A stretch of DNA of 64,000 nt from Pedobacter glucosidilyticus (GTDB lineage Bacteria; Bacteroidota; Bacteroidia; Sphingobacteriales; Sphingobacteriaceae). The stretch spans positions 43,339-107,338 of the forward strand of contig NZ_DLHN01000012.1 of the NCBI RefSeq assembly GCF_002483235.1, in the 5' to 3' direction. How positions within the stretch are numbered: position 1 is the stretch's first letter; every line of letters begins with the position of its first letter. This document shows, piece after piece, positions 9,182 to 17,952 of this stretch. A model generated the notes under the pieces. The model was given only the letters and a program-made list of their open reading frames with translations, was not told the origin of the DNA and did no database searches. Both the position numbers and the translations under genes were made by a program.

Positions 9182-10450
9182 TTACCTGATTTTGCTTCCT
9201 TTTACAGCGTAAAACCAGATAAACAAATAGCAAGGCACCATAATCCAATAAGCTTGCTGCGAGTTAAAAGCATCTGCTAAGGCACCATATAATAAAGGAA
9301 TAACAGCCCCACCAGCAATACCCATTACCAATAAAGAAGAGCCTGCTTTGGTAAATCTACCCAAGCCATTTAAAGCCAATGGCCAAATAGCTGGCCACAT
9401 TAAAGCATTTGCAAGGCCTAATAATGCAATAGCTAAAACAGAAGTATAACCGCTAGAAAAGATAGCTACCATTGCAAAAGCTATACCCAATACGGCACAA
9501 AGTTTTAAAGCATTTTCTTGTTTGATATATTTAGGAATACAAATAATGCCTAAAATATAACCTACTACCATTGCTATTAAAGTATAGGTAGTAAAGAAAG
9601 TAGCAGTATCTGGCGAAATGCCTTGGCTCAAACCGTAACTAATAATGGTATCACCGGCAATAACCTCAACCCCTACGTATAAGAATAAAGTGATTACTCC
9701 TAATACAAGATGTGGAAATTGCAAGACACTGGTTTTTCCTGAATTTGATGCTGCTACGCTTTCATCTTCAGCATTGGTATCAATTTCTGGTAAGCTAGAA
9801 CGATAGATTAAAAAAGCCAGAATTGCTAAAACTGCTATGATAGCTAGGTAAGGCGTAATCACCCGAGAAGCCAATTCATCTAACTGAGCTGCTTTAGCAA
9901 TATCATTTAAGTTGGCTAAATTCTCTTCAAAGCTTTTTGTGTCTTTTAAAATGATAGAACCTAAAATTGCAGGAGCAGCAGCACCAGCAAGTTTATTACA
10001 AATCCCCATGATACTGATACGCTTGGCAGCACTTTCGGCAGGTCCTAAAATGGTAATATATGGGTTTGAGGCGGTTTGTAAAATTGCCAAACCACTACCT
10101 TGTACAAATAAACCTAACAAGAAAAGATTGTAAGTTCTGGTCATGGCAGCAGGTATAAATATTAAAGCACCAATAGCCATAATCACTAAACCAACAGCCA
10201 TTCCGTTTTTAAAGCCGAATACGTTTAAGGCTTTGGTAGATACCGGAGCCATTACTAAATAAGCAATGTAAAAAGCAAAAGCTACCAAATAGGATTGAAA
10301 ATGGTTAAGTTGACAAGCTATTTTTAAATAGGGGATAAGTACAGAGTTTAACCAAGTAACAAACCCGAAGATAAAAAACAGTGCTCCAATAATAAATATT
10401 GGATTTAAACCTGACTTTTGCGCAGGTTGATAAGATGAAGATTGGGTCAT
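9182..10450 (-). CDS. nagP: Sugar MFS transporter, FHS family (NagP/FucP-like), copy 1
   Basis: A 422-residue, 12-helix inner-membrane symporter of the fucose/galactose/glucose:H+ family. FFIFGFVTWLNSVLIPYLKI near residue 18 and QTASNPYITILGPAESAAKR near residue 125 are hallmarks of this family, which includes the N-acetylglucosamine permease NagP of Shewanella and other Gram-negatives. It follows nagB1 by 25 nt on the same strand, so uptake of N-acetylhexosamine is the likely role; the family alone does not prove the substrate. A close paralogue lies at 19076-20353. Compared with that copy, the segment after the first helices has VMAPVSTKALNVFGFKNG in place of VMAVPSGKLLKYTGYKKG. Confidence 0.88.
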   Translation of the reverse strand: MTQSSSYQPAQKSGLNPIFIIGALFFIFGFVTWLNSVLIPYLKIACQLNHFQSYLVAFAFYIAYLVMAPVSTKALNVFGFKNGMAVGLVIMAIGALIFIPAAMTRTYNLFLLGLFVQGSGLAILQTASNPYITILGPAESAAKRISIMGICNKLAGAAAPAILGSIILKDTKSFEENLANLNDIAKAAQLDELASRVITPYLAIIAVLAILAFLIYRSSLPEIDTNAEDESVAASNSGKTSVLQFPHLVLGVITLFLYVGVEVIAGDTIISYGLSQGISPDTATFFTTYTLIAMVVGYILGIICIPKYIKQENALKLCAVLGIAFAMVAIFSSGYTSVLAIALLGLANALMWPAIWPLALNGLGRFTKAGSSLLVMGIAGGAVIPLLYGALADAFNSQQAYWIMVPCYLFIWFYAVKGSKIR

Positions 10451-10475
10451 ATAATTTGTTTAGTTCTCGTTTACA

Positions 10476-12395
10476 TTAATATTCCCATCTCACAAAAGCT
10501 TCCATTGCTTCGTACTCTGCCAAGCCTAATTGGTCATAAGCTTTAGCTGTTTCGCTGGTTCTTTCCTCGGCTCTCACCCAAAACTCTCTAGAATCGTCTC
10601 CAGGGAAAACTGGTAAATCTTTCTGAGATTGATGTTTAAATATAGCCAAACGCTTTCTTTTTACCTCTTGAGGAGAAAGTGGTACCGCCATTTGAATTTC
10701 ATGAATCTCAAACTCATGCCATGCACCACGGTATAACCAAAGCCAGCAATCTTTTATCCAATCTTCGGTAAGTTTTAATCTTTGTAAAGCGGTTAATATA
10801 ATATTAAAACAAACTTTATGTGTGCCATGTGGGTCTGCAAAATCACCAGCAGCAAATACCTGTTGCGGTTTATATTTTTTCAATAATTCCATGGTTTGGA
10901 TGATGTCATCCTCAAAACTTACTTTATTGCTAGTTTTAGAGCGGTCGTAAAAAGGTAAATCCATAAAATGGATGTTTTCATCTTTTAAGCCTGCAAATCT
11001 GGCTCCTGCAATAGCTTCGCCTTTTCTTATCAAACCTTTAACGGTAAGTAATTCCTTAATGTCTGCTTGGTTTGGTTTTTTAGTAGTTAAGAAGCTTCTT
11101 ACCTCTTTATAAGTTTTTTCAAGTGTAGAAGCATCATTACCCTGTGCTTTGGCGAAATCAATAGCAAATTCTAAGTATCGTAAGGCATCATCATCCCAAA
11201 CGGCTGTATTACCTGATGTTTGGTAAGCCACATGCACATCATGCCCTTGGTCTGCCAAGCGGATAAAAGTACCACCCATAGAAATCACATCATCATCAGG
11301 GTGTGGAGAAAATATAATAGAAGTTTTCTTTGTTGGATTAGCTCTTTCTGGTCTTTGACTATCATCAGCATTAGGCTTACCACCCGGCCATCCTGTAATG
11401 GTATGTTGCAACTTATTAAATATCTCTATGTTGATGTTGTAAACAGGACCTTTTTCTGTTGCTAATTGTGCCATACCGTGGTTATTGTAATCTTCTTCGG
11501 TAAGCTTTAAAATAGGTTTATTAACCGTTTTAGCAAGCCAGATAACTGCTTTTTTAATGGTTTTAGCATCCCAAATACAATCTCTTACTAACCAAGGCGT
11601 ATCAAAACGGGTAAGTTCTGATGCGGCATCGCTATCTAAGATAAATTCTACCTGATCTGATAATTGTAAATAAGTTGCAGGAACTTCGGCAGAAATTTCG
11701 CCTTCAACAGCCTTTTTAATGATAGGTGCTTTTTTCTGGTTCCATGCCATTAAAATGATTTCGCGGGCTTTAAAAATGGTACCTACACCCATGGTAATAG
11801 CTTTTGTAGGTACATTTTCTTTACCACCAAAATCTCTTGATGCATCTCTTCTGGTTAAATCATCAAGGGTTACTAAACGTGTGCCCGAGTTTGGTGCAGA
11901 ACCTGGCTCGTTGAAACCAATATGCCCCGTACGCCCTATACCTAATATTTGAAGATCTAAACCACCGTAGGCACTTATCTTTTTCTCATAGTTTAAGCAG
12001 AAATCTGCAACTTCATTTTCTGGTAAAGTGCCATCTGGAATATGTATATTTTCTTTCTCAATATCAATATGATTGAATAGCTGTTCGTTCATAAAAGTTA
12101 CATAACTTTGCACAGCATCTGGTCTCATTGGGTAATATTCATCCAGATTAAAAGTGATAACATTTTTAAAAGATAAGCCTTCTTCTTTGTGCATACGTAC
12201 CAATTCTGCATAAACACCTACTGGGGTAGCACCTGTTGCTAATCCTAGAATAGCTTTTTCGCCTTTTTGTTGTTTGGCTTTTATCAAATTTGCTATTCTT
12301 TGTGCTACATTTATAGAGGCAGCATGTTGGTCTGGAAATACGGTAACGGGTAGTTTCTCAAAACGGGTTTCTTCAAGAAGGTTTAAACGAGACAT
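10476..12395 (-). CDS. nagB: Glucosamine-6-phosphate deaminase fused to PIG-L deacetylase domain, copy 1
   Basis: A 639-residue two-domain cytoplasmic protein. Residues about 1-270 are a NagB domain (GLATGATPVGVYAEL, NLDEYYPM with D85, HIGFNEPGS with H158 and E163), which turns glucosamine-6-P into fructose-6-P and ammonia. Residues about 357-620 are a PIG-L/LmbE domain with the zinc motif SPHPDDDVISMGG (H365) and a second histidine cluster ADPHGTHK, as in N-acetylglucosaminyl deacetylases. The fusion is common in Bacteroidota. At the place of E. coli Asp141 (NDGH) this protein has Thr156 (RTGH). The PIG-L half might deacetylate GlcNAc-6-P in place of NagA, but that is inference. First gene of an operon with nagP1; divergent from nagX. 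Confidence 0.92.
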   Translation of the reverse strand: MSRLNLLEETRFEKLPVTVFPDQHAASINVAQRIANLIKAKQQKGEKAILGLATGATPVGVYAELVRMHKEEGLSFKNVITFNLDEYYPMRPDAVQSYVTFMNEQLFNHIDIEKENIHIPDGTLPENEVADFCLNYEKKISAYGGLDLQILGIGRTGHIGFNEPGSAPNSGTRLVTLDDLTRRDASRDFGGKENVPTKAITMGVGTIFKAREIILMAWNQKKAPIIKKAVEGEISAEVPATYLQLSDQVEFILDSDAASELTRFDTPWLVRDCIWDAKTIKKAVIWLAKTVNKPILKLTEEDYNNHGMAQLATEKGPVYNINIEIFNKLQHTITGWPGGKPNADDSQRPERANPTKKTSIIFSPHPDDDVISMGGTFIRLADQGHDVHVAYQTSGNTAVWDDDALRYLEFAIDFAKAQGNDASTLEKTYKEVRSFLTTKKPNQADIKELLTVKGLIRKGEAIAGARFAGLKDENIHFMDLPFYDRSKTSNKVSFEDDIIQTMELLKKYKPQQVFAAGDFADPHGTHKVCFNIILTALQRLKLTEDWIKDCWLWLYRGAWHEFEIHEIQMAVPLSPQEVKRKRLAIFKHQSQKDLPVFPGDDSREFWVRAEERTSETAKAYDQLGLAEYEAMEAFVRWEY

Positions 12396-12445
12396 GTTTT
12401 ATTTTTTTTGGATTTAATAAAATATACTATTTTAATTCTATTTCA

Positions 12446-12500
12446 AACTTAATAAAAAAATCATATTTTGTTATAATCTTTTTAAAAAATTTATTAAGTT
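12446..12500. repeat. 11-bp inverted repeat in the nagB1/nagX divergent promoter region
   Basis: AACTTAATAAA (12446-12456) and TTTATTAAGTT (12490-12500) are perfect inverted repeats 33 nt apart in the 133-nt divergent region. The position suits a regulator that controls both directions, although the region is very AT-rich and chance is possible. Confidence 0.4.
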
Positions 12501-12528
12501 AGTATTGTTAAACTTTTTATCACATAAT

Positions 12529-13662
12529 ATGGAGCATTTTAAACCAGTTCAGACAAGGTATCTTTCTTTAGATGTTTTAAGAGGGCTTACCGTATGCCTG
12601 ATGATTGTGGTTAATACACCAGGTAGTTGGAGTCATATTTATGCTCCTTTTAAACATGCAGATTGGCATGGCTTTACTGTTACAGATTTGGTTTTTCCAA
12701 CTTTCTTATTTGTGGTAGGTAATGCTTTAAGTTTCGGTATGCAAAAGTTAAAAGCAGCTGGCGATTTCGTTTTTTTGAAGAAAGTATTTAAAAGGGCTAT
12801 ACTTATCTTTTTAATAGGTTTGATGCTTAATTATTTTCCTTTTATAAAATGGGAGGAAAATAACTTGGTAGCTAAAAATATATTTGAGCTAAGGGTTTGG
12901 GGTGTTTTACAAAGAATTGCCGTTTGCTACCTGTTTGGGGCTTTAATTGTATATTATTTTAGTCGAGTTTATGTTATTGTTGTAAGTGTAGGCCTTCTAT
13001 TGTTTTATTGGTTTATTTTGAGCAATTTTTCTATAGGCGCAGACCCCTATAGTTTAGAAGGAAATTTGGTAACACAGGTTGATTTATGGTTGTTACCTGC
13101 ACAAAATTTGTATAAAGGCTTTGGTATACCCTTTGATCCGGAAGGACTTTTAAGTACGCTGCCAGCTATTGTAAATGTAACTTTTGGTTTTTTAGCAGGA
13201 GTATTTATTCAGGAAAATACAAATAAGGGAAAGGCAGCCTTCAAACTTTTATTTATAGGATTGGCATTATTGGCAGTTGCCTTATTTTGGGCTAAGGTAT
13301 TTCCTATTAATAAACCTATATGGACAAGTTCTTATGTACTTTATACTGTAGGATGGGATTTGCTACTGATAGCTGCGTTAATGTATGTTATAGAAGTTAT
13401 TCATATCAAAAAATGGACTTATTTTTTTGAGGTATTTGGCAGAAATCCACTTTTTATATTTGTACTTTCTGGTGCACTTATTAAGTTATTGAGTTTGATA
13501 AGATTTAAAGATACTTCTTTAAATAAATTGGTGTACGAACAGTTATTCACCACTTGGTTGTCAGATAAAAACGCATCATTAGCCTTTGCTTTAACTTATA
13601 TGCTTATTTTATGGTTAATAGGTTTTATGCTTGATAAAAGGAAAATATATGTTAAAGTTTAA
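12529..13662 (+). CDS. nagX: NagX-like membrane protein (DUF5009/HGSNAT family)
   Basis: A polytopic protein of 378 residues with about 10 membrane segments. The N-terminal RYLSLDVLRGLTVCLMIVVN motif is typical of the COG4299/DUF5009 family, related to heparan-alpha-glucosaminide N-acetyltransferase. Members called NagX occur in N-acetylglucosamine regulons of proteobacteria and Bacteroidota, where a transport or acetyltransferase role has been proposed. Here it is divergent from nagB1-nagP1, which fits. I use ATG 12529 because the in-frame TTG at 12505 would add eight unconserved residues. A hairpin terminator lies downstream. The biochemical activity is unknown. Confidence 0.82.
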   Translation: MEHFKPVQTRYLSLDVLRGLTVCLMIVVNTPGSWSHIYAPFKHADWHGFTVTDLVFPTFLFVVGNALSFGMQKLKAAGDFVFLKKVFKRAILIFLIGLMLNYFPFIKWEENNLVAKNIFELRVWGVLQRIAVCYLFGALIVYYFSRVYVIVVSVGLLLFYWFILSNFSIGADPYSLEGNLVTQVDLWLLPAQNLYKGFGIPFDPEGLLSTLPAIVNVTFGFLAGVFIQENTNKGKAAFKLLFIGLALLAVALFWAKVFPINKPIWTSSYVLYTVGWDLLLIAALMYVIEVIHIKKWTYFFEVFGRNPLFIFVLSGALIKLLSLIRFKDTSLNKLVYEQLFTTWLSDKNASLAFALTYMLILWLIGFMLDKRKIYVKV

Positions 13663-13799
13663 CCTCTTAAATATTTTTGGATTGAATTTGCTTTAGGCTT
13701 CTATCTACAGCCTTTAGCTTCTCTGGGTTTAAAATACCAAGCAACTCGGATTTATGGAATAAGGGATTTACGTTTCATTAACAATCTTTATTAAAATAC

Positions 13800-13836
13800 A
13801 AAAACCGATTGAGCTTTTCAGATTCAATCGGTTTTT
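13800..13836. terminator. Bidirectional terminator between nagX and kduD
   Basis: A 13-bp stem, AAAAACCGATTGA (13800-13812) with TCAATCGGTTTTT (13824-13836), has A/T tracts on both sides. It sits between convergent genes 138 nt after nagX and 20 nt before the kduD stop. Confidence 0.88.
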
Positions 13837-13855
13837 AAATATAGTTTAATGGCGT

Positions 13856-14659
13856 TTAAACGATGTCGTTTTCGCCTTTAACATAACCGAAGTTAGCTAA
13901 GATACCACCATCAACAAACAAGATATGTCCGTTAACAAAATCACTTGCTTTAGAAGCTAAGAATAAAGCTGCATTAGCTACATCTTCTGGCTCGCCCCAT
14001 CTTCCGGCAGGTGTTCTGGTCATTACTAAATCGTTAAAAGGATGATTTCCTTCTCTGATAGCAGCTGTTTGTGAAGTAGCAATATAACCTGGACCAATAC
14101 CATTTACTTGAATGTTGTATTTAGCCCACTCGCAGCACATGTTAGCAGTTAATAGTTTTAAACCACCTTTAGCAGCTGCATAAGCAGAAACAGAATTTCT
14201 TCCGTAAATACTCATCATAGAGCACATATTGATGATTTTACCGTATCTCTTTTTAATCATGTTAGGCGCCACACGCTTAGAAATAATTAATGGAGCAATT
14301 AAATCAATATCAATAACTTGTTTAAAATCAGCTATAGGCATATCTAAAATTGGAATTCTTTTGATGATACCAGCATTGTTTACTAAAATGTCAACACTAC
14401 CAACTTCGTTTTCAATTTGGGTAATTCCGCGGTCAACATCAGCCTCGTCTGTTACGTCAAATTTTAAAGTATAAGCATCAATACCATGTTTTTTGTATTC
14501 TACTTTACAAGCTTCAAGTTTATCTTCAAAAATATCATTCACACAAATTTTAGCTCCAGCTTTTCCTAACATGGTAGCAATAGCAAAACCAATTCCGTGT
14601 GTACCTCCGGTTACAAGTACTACTTTGCCGGATAAATCAAATAAAGAGTTCATATTCAT
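13856..14659 (-). CDS. kduD: SDR dehydrogenase, KduD / gluconate 5-dehydrogenase type
   Basis: A 267-residue short-chain dehydrogenase. Cofactor motif TGGTHGIG near residue 18, NNAG near 94, catalytic YAAAK near 160, and a C-terminal FVNGHILFVDGG. Sequence style fits the 2-deoxy-D-gluconate 3-dehydrogenase / gluconate 5-dehydrogenase group. Placed 10 nt after kduI, it most likely reduces 2,5-diketo-3-deoxygluconate to 2-keto-3-deoxygluconate, the step after KduI in unsaturated uronate breakdown. Kdg kinase and aldolase genes are not in the window. The GH88 hydrolase at 29138 would supply the substrate. Confidence 0.87.
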   Translation of the reverse strand: MNMNSLFDLSGKVVLVTGGTHGIGFAIATMLGKAGAKICVNDIFEDKLEACKVEYKKHGIDAYTLKFDVTDEADVDRGITQIENEVGSVDILVNNAGIIKRIPILDMPIADFKQVIDIDLIAPLIISKRVAPNMIKKRYGKIINMCSMMSIYGRNSVSAYAAAKGGLKLLTANMCCEWAKYNIQVNGIGPGYIATSQTAAIREGNHPFNDLVMTRTPAGRWGEPEDVANAALFLASKASDFVNGHILFVDGGILANFGYVKGENDIV

Positions 14660-14669
14660 TGTTGTTTAA

Positions 14670-15506
14670 TTATTTAAGTTGAAAAGGTTGTACAATATCC
14701 ATATCGCCATAATCCAGGTTCTCGCCAGCCATACCCCAAATAAAAGAGTAATTTGATGTACCAGCACCACTATGGATAGACCAAGATGGAGAGAATACAG
14801 CTTGCTCATTAGTTAACCAAATATGACGTGTTTCATCTGGCTGACCCATGTAATGACAAACAGCTTGATTTTGCGGAACTTCAAAATAAAAATAAGCTTC
14901 CATTCTTCTGTTATGCGTATGTGCTGGCATAGTATTCCAAACACTACCTGTCTTAAGCTCGGTTAAACCCATTTGTAATTGACAAGTTTCTACTACAGAA
15001 CTTACCAATAGTTTACAAATTCTACGAGCATTACAAGTTTCTAAACTTCCCATCTCTACAATTTCTGCTTCATTAAGCGTTACTTTTTTAGTTGGGAATT
15101 TATGATGAGCAGGGGCAGAGTTGATGTAAAACTTTGCAGGCTCTTGTGAATTTGCCGAGCTAAAACTTACCTCTTTAGTTTCTTTACCAATGTATAAAGC
15201 TTCTTTATAACCTAGTTCATAGCTAACACCATCAGCAACAACAGTACCTTTAGCGCCAACGTTAATAATTCCTAGCTCTCTTCTTTCTAAAAAGTAAGGC
15301 GCTTTTAAAGGATCAATAGTTTCTAAAACCAAAGTTTTATGAACTGGTAAAGCACCACCAACAATGTATCTATCATAAAGAGAATAAACCAAGCTTATTT
15401 CATCTTGCTGAAATAAATCAGGCATTAAAAACTCTTCTCTGATTCTGGTGGTGTCGTAATTTTTGAAATCTGCTGGATGCGCAGCGTATCTTTCTGTGTA
15501 TTTCAT
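14670..15506 (-). CDS. kduI: 5-dehydro-4-deoxy-D-glucuronate isomerase
   Basis: A 278-residue cupin enzyme that isomerises 4-deoxy-5-ketouronate, released from unsaturated uronides, to 2,5-diketo-3-deoxygluconate. The zinc ligands of KduI are visible in PAHTHNRRMEAYFYF near residue 195 and the later histidine in PSWSIHSGAGTSNYSFIWGM near 245. Length and N-terminus (RYAAHPADFKNYDT) match the E. coli and Bacteroides enzymes. Its start overlaps the LacI-type regulator stop by 4 nt, so regulator, kduI and kduD form one operon. Confidence 0.95.
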   Translation of the reverse strand: MKYTERYAAHPADFKNYDTTRIREEFLMPDLFQQDEISLVYSLYDRYIVGGALPVHKTLVLETIDPLKAPYFLERRELGIINVGAKGTVVADGVSYELGYKEALYIGKETKEVSFSSANSQEPAKFYINSAPAHHKFPTKKVTLNEAEIVEMGSLETCNARRICKLLVSSVVETCQLQMGLTELKTGSVWNTMPAHTHNRRMEAYFYFEVPQNQAVCHYMGQPDETRHIWLTNEQAVFSPSWSIHSGAGTSNYSFIWGMAGENLDYGDMDIVQPFQLK

Positions 15507-16516
15507 AACTTTTGAGTTGATTTTCTGATAATTAATTGTGGTAATATTTCAATATTTTGATATTGATCTGAGATTTCTTTACGCTGTACTTTTTCTAGTA
15601 ATAAACTAGCTGCTGATTTACCCATCTCTGTACTAAACTGCTCTACTGATGTTATATCAAGTAATTCTGTAAAGGGTTCATTGGCAAAGCCTGCAACGCC
15701 AACCTGCTCGGGTACTAAAATGTGGTGTTGTCTTAAGCATAAAATTGCTCCTAAAGCAGAGTAATCTCCCGAAGCAAAAATGGCATCAAAATCTACCTTT
15801 TGTTTCAGTAGTTCTTCAACTGCTGCAATTCCTTTATCTTTTGTAAGCGTGTTTTCGATGATAAAATCTGGATTAAAAGCTATCTGATAATCTGCTAAAG
15901 CTTTTTTATAGCCATTTAACCTATCCTGATAAATATTGATGTAAAGCGGGCCGCTAAAATGTATAATTTTTTGATAGCCTTGTTTGATAAGATGTTCCGT
16001 AACCTCGTAAGCTCCTTTAAAGTTATTATTCACCACTTGATTGCTTACCAAGTTGTTTAAAGCCCTATCAAACATCACAAAAGGGATTTTATTAGTTAAG
16101 ATTTCTTGAAAAGAGCTTTCATTTTGTGTTTCTTTAGATATAGACATGATGATACCCGCAACGTTGTTACTCAGTAAAGTCTTCACATTATCTTCTTCAT
16201 CTTTAACACTTTCATTAGATTGGCAAATGATAACGTTGAAACCTTGCTGTTTTGCGATGGTTTCTACACCATGTATCACATTAGAAAAGAAAACACGATT
16301 GATACGGGGGACAATTAATCCTATTGTATTACTGTATCCTTTTTTTAGTTTTTGAGCAAAAGAATTTGGTTGATACCCCATCAATTTCGCTTGCTTTAAA
16401 ACACTTTGTTTGGTAGCATCGCTAATTTTAGGACTATCATTTAATGCTCTGGAAACGGTTGAATAATTGGTATTCAACTCGCGAGCAATATCTTTTATGG
16501 TTACTTTCTTTGTCAT
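15503..16516 (-). CDS. LacI family regulator of the kduI-kduD operon
   Basis: A 337-residue repressor-type regulator. N-terminal helix-turn-helix TIKDIARELNTNYSTVSRALND with hinge helix NSFAQKLKKGYSNTIGLIVP, then a periplasmic-binding-protein-like sensor domain (LLSNNVAGIIMSIS, YDALFASGD-type segment, VGVAGFANEPFTELLDITSVEQ). It is the first gene of the kdu operon and overlaps kduI by 4 nt, so a uronate catabolite is the likely effector. A perfect CAAACGTTTG palindrome lies 39 nt upstream of its start, overlapping a possible -33 box, which suggests autorepression. Confidence 0.92.
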   Translation of the reverse strand: MTKKVTIKDIARELNTNYSTVSRALNDSPKISDATKQSVLKQAKLMGYQPNSFAQKLKKGYSNTIGLIVPRINRVFFSNVIHGVETIAKQQGFNVIICQSNESVKDEEDNVKTLLSNNVAGIIMSISKETQNESSFQEILTNKIPFVMFDRALNNLVSNQVVNNNFKGAYEVTEHLIKQGYQKIIHFSGPLYINIYQDRLNGYKKALADYQIAFNPDFIIENTLTKDKGIAAVEELLKQKVDFDAIFASGDYSALGAILCLRQHHILVPEQVGVAGFANEPFTELLDITSVEQFSTEMGKSAASLLLEKVQRKEISDQYQNIEILPQLIIRKSTQKL

Positions 16517-16526
16517 TTAGGTTGCC

Positions 16527-16564
16527 CAAAGCTAAGCTATTTATTGTATTTGTGCAAACGTTTG
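16527..16564 (-). promoter_or_regulatory. Promoter and LacI-type operator of the kdu operon
   Basis: CAAACGTTTG at 16555-16564 is a perfect 10-bp palindrome with the central CG typical of LacI-family operators. On the minus strand a TTTG (16558-16555) within it lies 20 nt before TAGCTTTG (16534-16527), a match to the TAnnTTTG -7 box. The operator would block the -33 element. The predicted leader is only a few nucleotides. Confidence 0.6.
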
Positions 16565-16668
16565 TATTAAATATTTTGATACTGATTTGCCAAAACAATA
16601 AAATAAGCTTTTTAACAGTAGCAAAGCACTGCCTTCTAAATAAAAAGTAATATTTTTTGTTTTTATAT

Positions 16669-16686
16669 TATTTTTGTGCGCAAACG
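16669..16686 (+). promoter_or_regulatory. -7 box and overlapping operator-like repeat of the second LacI gene
   Basis: TATTTTTG (16669-16676) matches TAnnTTTG, and GTGCGCAAACG (16676-16686) overlaps its end. Similar words, GTGCGTAAACA (17786-17796) and GTGCGAACACA (17890-17900), lie before the nahK operon. The set suggests one regulator, probably the adjacent LacI protein. Confidence 0.45.
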
Positions 16687-16695
16687 CAAAGCAAT

Positions 16696-17766
16696 ATGAA
16701 AGATAAGACAGTACGTATTAAAGATATAGCACTTAAAGCAAATGTATCTACAGGTACTGTGGACAGAGTTTTACATAAACGTGGTAGGGTGGCTAAAGAT
16801 GTGGAAGAGAGAGTACTGCGGATTATTAATGAACTTAATTATGAGCCTAATTTAATGGCCAGAGCTTTAGGTTCGCAAAAAGTATACAGGTTTGCAGCTT
16901 TAATTCCAGATGCACAATTTGATGTTTATTGGTATGGACCTAAAGCAGGAGTAGAATATGCTTTTAAAGAGTTGAAGCAATTTGGTGTTGAGGTTAAAGT
17001 GTATTTATTTAATCCGTACGAGGCTGATTCTTTTATAACCGCCGCAAAGCAATTAAATGCAGTCCAGCCCGATGGTGTTTTGCTTTCACCAATTTTTTAT
17101 CGCGAGGCTTTACCATTCTTTGAACACTGGAAAGCACAAAATATACCCTTTGTGCTTTTTAATACAGAAATTACCGATCATCAACCGTTAAGTTATATTG
17201 GTCAAGACTCTTATTTAAGTGGAATGTTAGCCGCAAAAATGCTTCAATATGGTTTGCCCGAACCTTGTAGTATTTTGATAGCACATTTTGATGAAGACAT
17301 CAGTAATGCTGCCCATTTGGTAAAAAAGGAGAGTGGTTTTAGAAAATATTTTATACAAAACCAACTTCACGATTCTTATAAGTTGATAAAGGGAGAATTT
17401 AACAGCGCTCAGTTTTCTGTTTTTCATCAACAATTGAGTGATGTTATAGAAAATAACCCCGATTTAAAAGGTATTTACGTAACTACTTCTAAAGCTTTTG
17501 AAATTGCTGCTTATTTGAAAGAGCGTCATATTCATGATATTAAGATTGTTGGGTACGATTTGCTGCCTAAAAATGTACACTTCTTGAATAACGGTATGAT
17601 TAGTTTCCTTATTAACCAAAACCCTAAAGGACAAGGTTATTGGGGTGTTCATCAATTAGCTAATCATTTGATTTTTAAAAAGGAGGTTGCTGTATTTAAG
17701 TATCTACCTTTAGATATTGTAACCAAAGAGAATCTCAACTACTTCTTAGATAAACCTGAGTATTAA
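16696..17766 (+). CDS. LacI family regulator of the nahK-nagP-nagB operon
   Basis: A 356-residue regulator divergent from the kdu regulator. Helix-turn-helix RIKDIALKANVSTGTVDRVLHKRGRV is followed by hinge YEPNLMARALGSQKVYRFA and a sugar-binding-protein-like domain (YIGQDSYLSGMLAAKML, GIYVTTSKAFEIAAYL, KIVGYDLLPKNVHFL). TVDRVL in place of the usual TVSRVL puts it in the subgroup common in Bacteroidota sugar operons. I start at ATG 16696; the in-frame TTG at 16657 lies before the -7 box. The gene precedes the nahK operon by 186 nt and three similar operator-like words flank it, so control of amino-sugar uptake is likely. Confidence 0.9.
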   Translation: MKDKTVRIKDIALKANVSTGTVDRVLHKRGRVAKDVEERVLRIINELNYEPNLMARALGSQKVYRFAALIPDAQFDVYWYGPKAGVEYAFKELKQFGVEVKVYLFNPYEADSFITAAKQLNAVQPDGVLLSPIFYREALPFFEHWKAQNIPFVLFNTEITDHQPLSYIGQDSYLSGMLAAKMLQYGLPEPCSILIAHFDEDISNAAHLVKKESGFRKYFIQNQLHDSYKLIKGEFNSAQFSVFHQQLSDVIENNPDLKGIYVTTSKAFEIAAYLKERHIHDIKIVGYDLLPKNVHFLNNGMISFLINQNPKGQGYWGVHQLANHLIFKKEVAVFKYLPLDIVTKENLNYFLDKPEY

Positions 17767-17785
17767 TTTTTTTACTTGTTAGTGT

Positions 17786-17900
17786 GTGCGTAAACAGTTA
17801 AAGTAACTTAGAATTATATCATATCTAATTGTTTTTGTGAGTTTTATTAGATTGTTTAAAAAATATTTAGAATTAATTTGCTTTTGTGTGTGCGAACACA
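17786..17900 (+). promoter_or_regulatory. Two operator-like repeats upstream of nahK
   Basis: GTGCGTAAACA (17786-17796) and GTGCGAACACA (17890-17900) lie in the 186-nt gap before nahK. The second is part of TGTGTGCGAACACA, a palindrome with one mismatched pair. Both resemble GTGCGCAAACG at the upstream LacI promoter. No convincing -7 box is seen for nahK. Confidence 0.45.
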
Positions 17901-17952
17901 TTATATTTACTTTATAAATCTCACATGTGTAACGGCGCATGATTAAGTCAAT

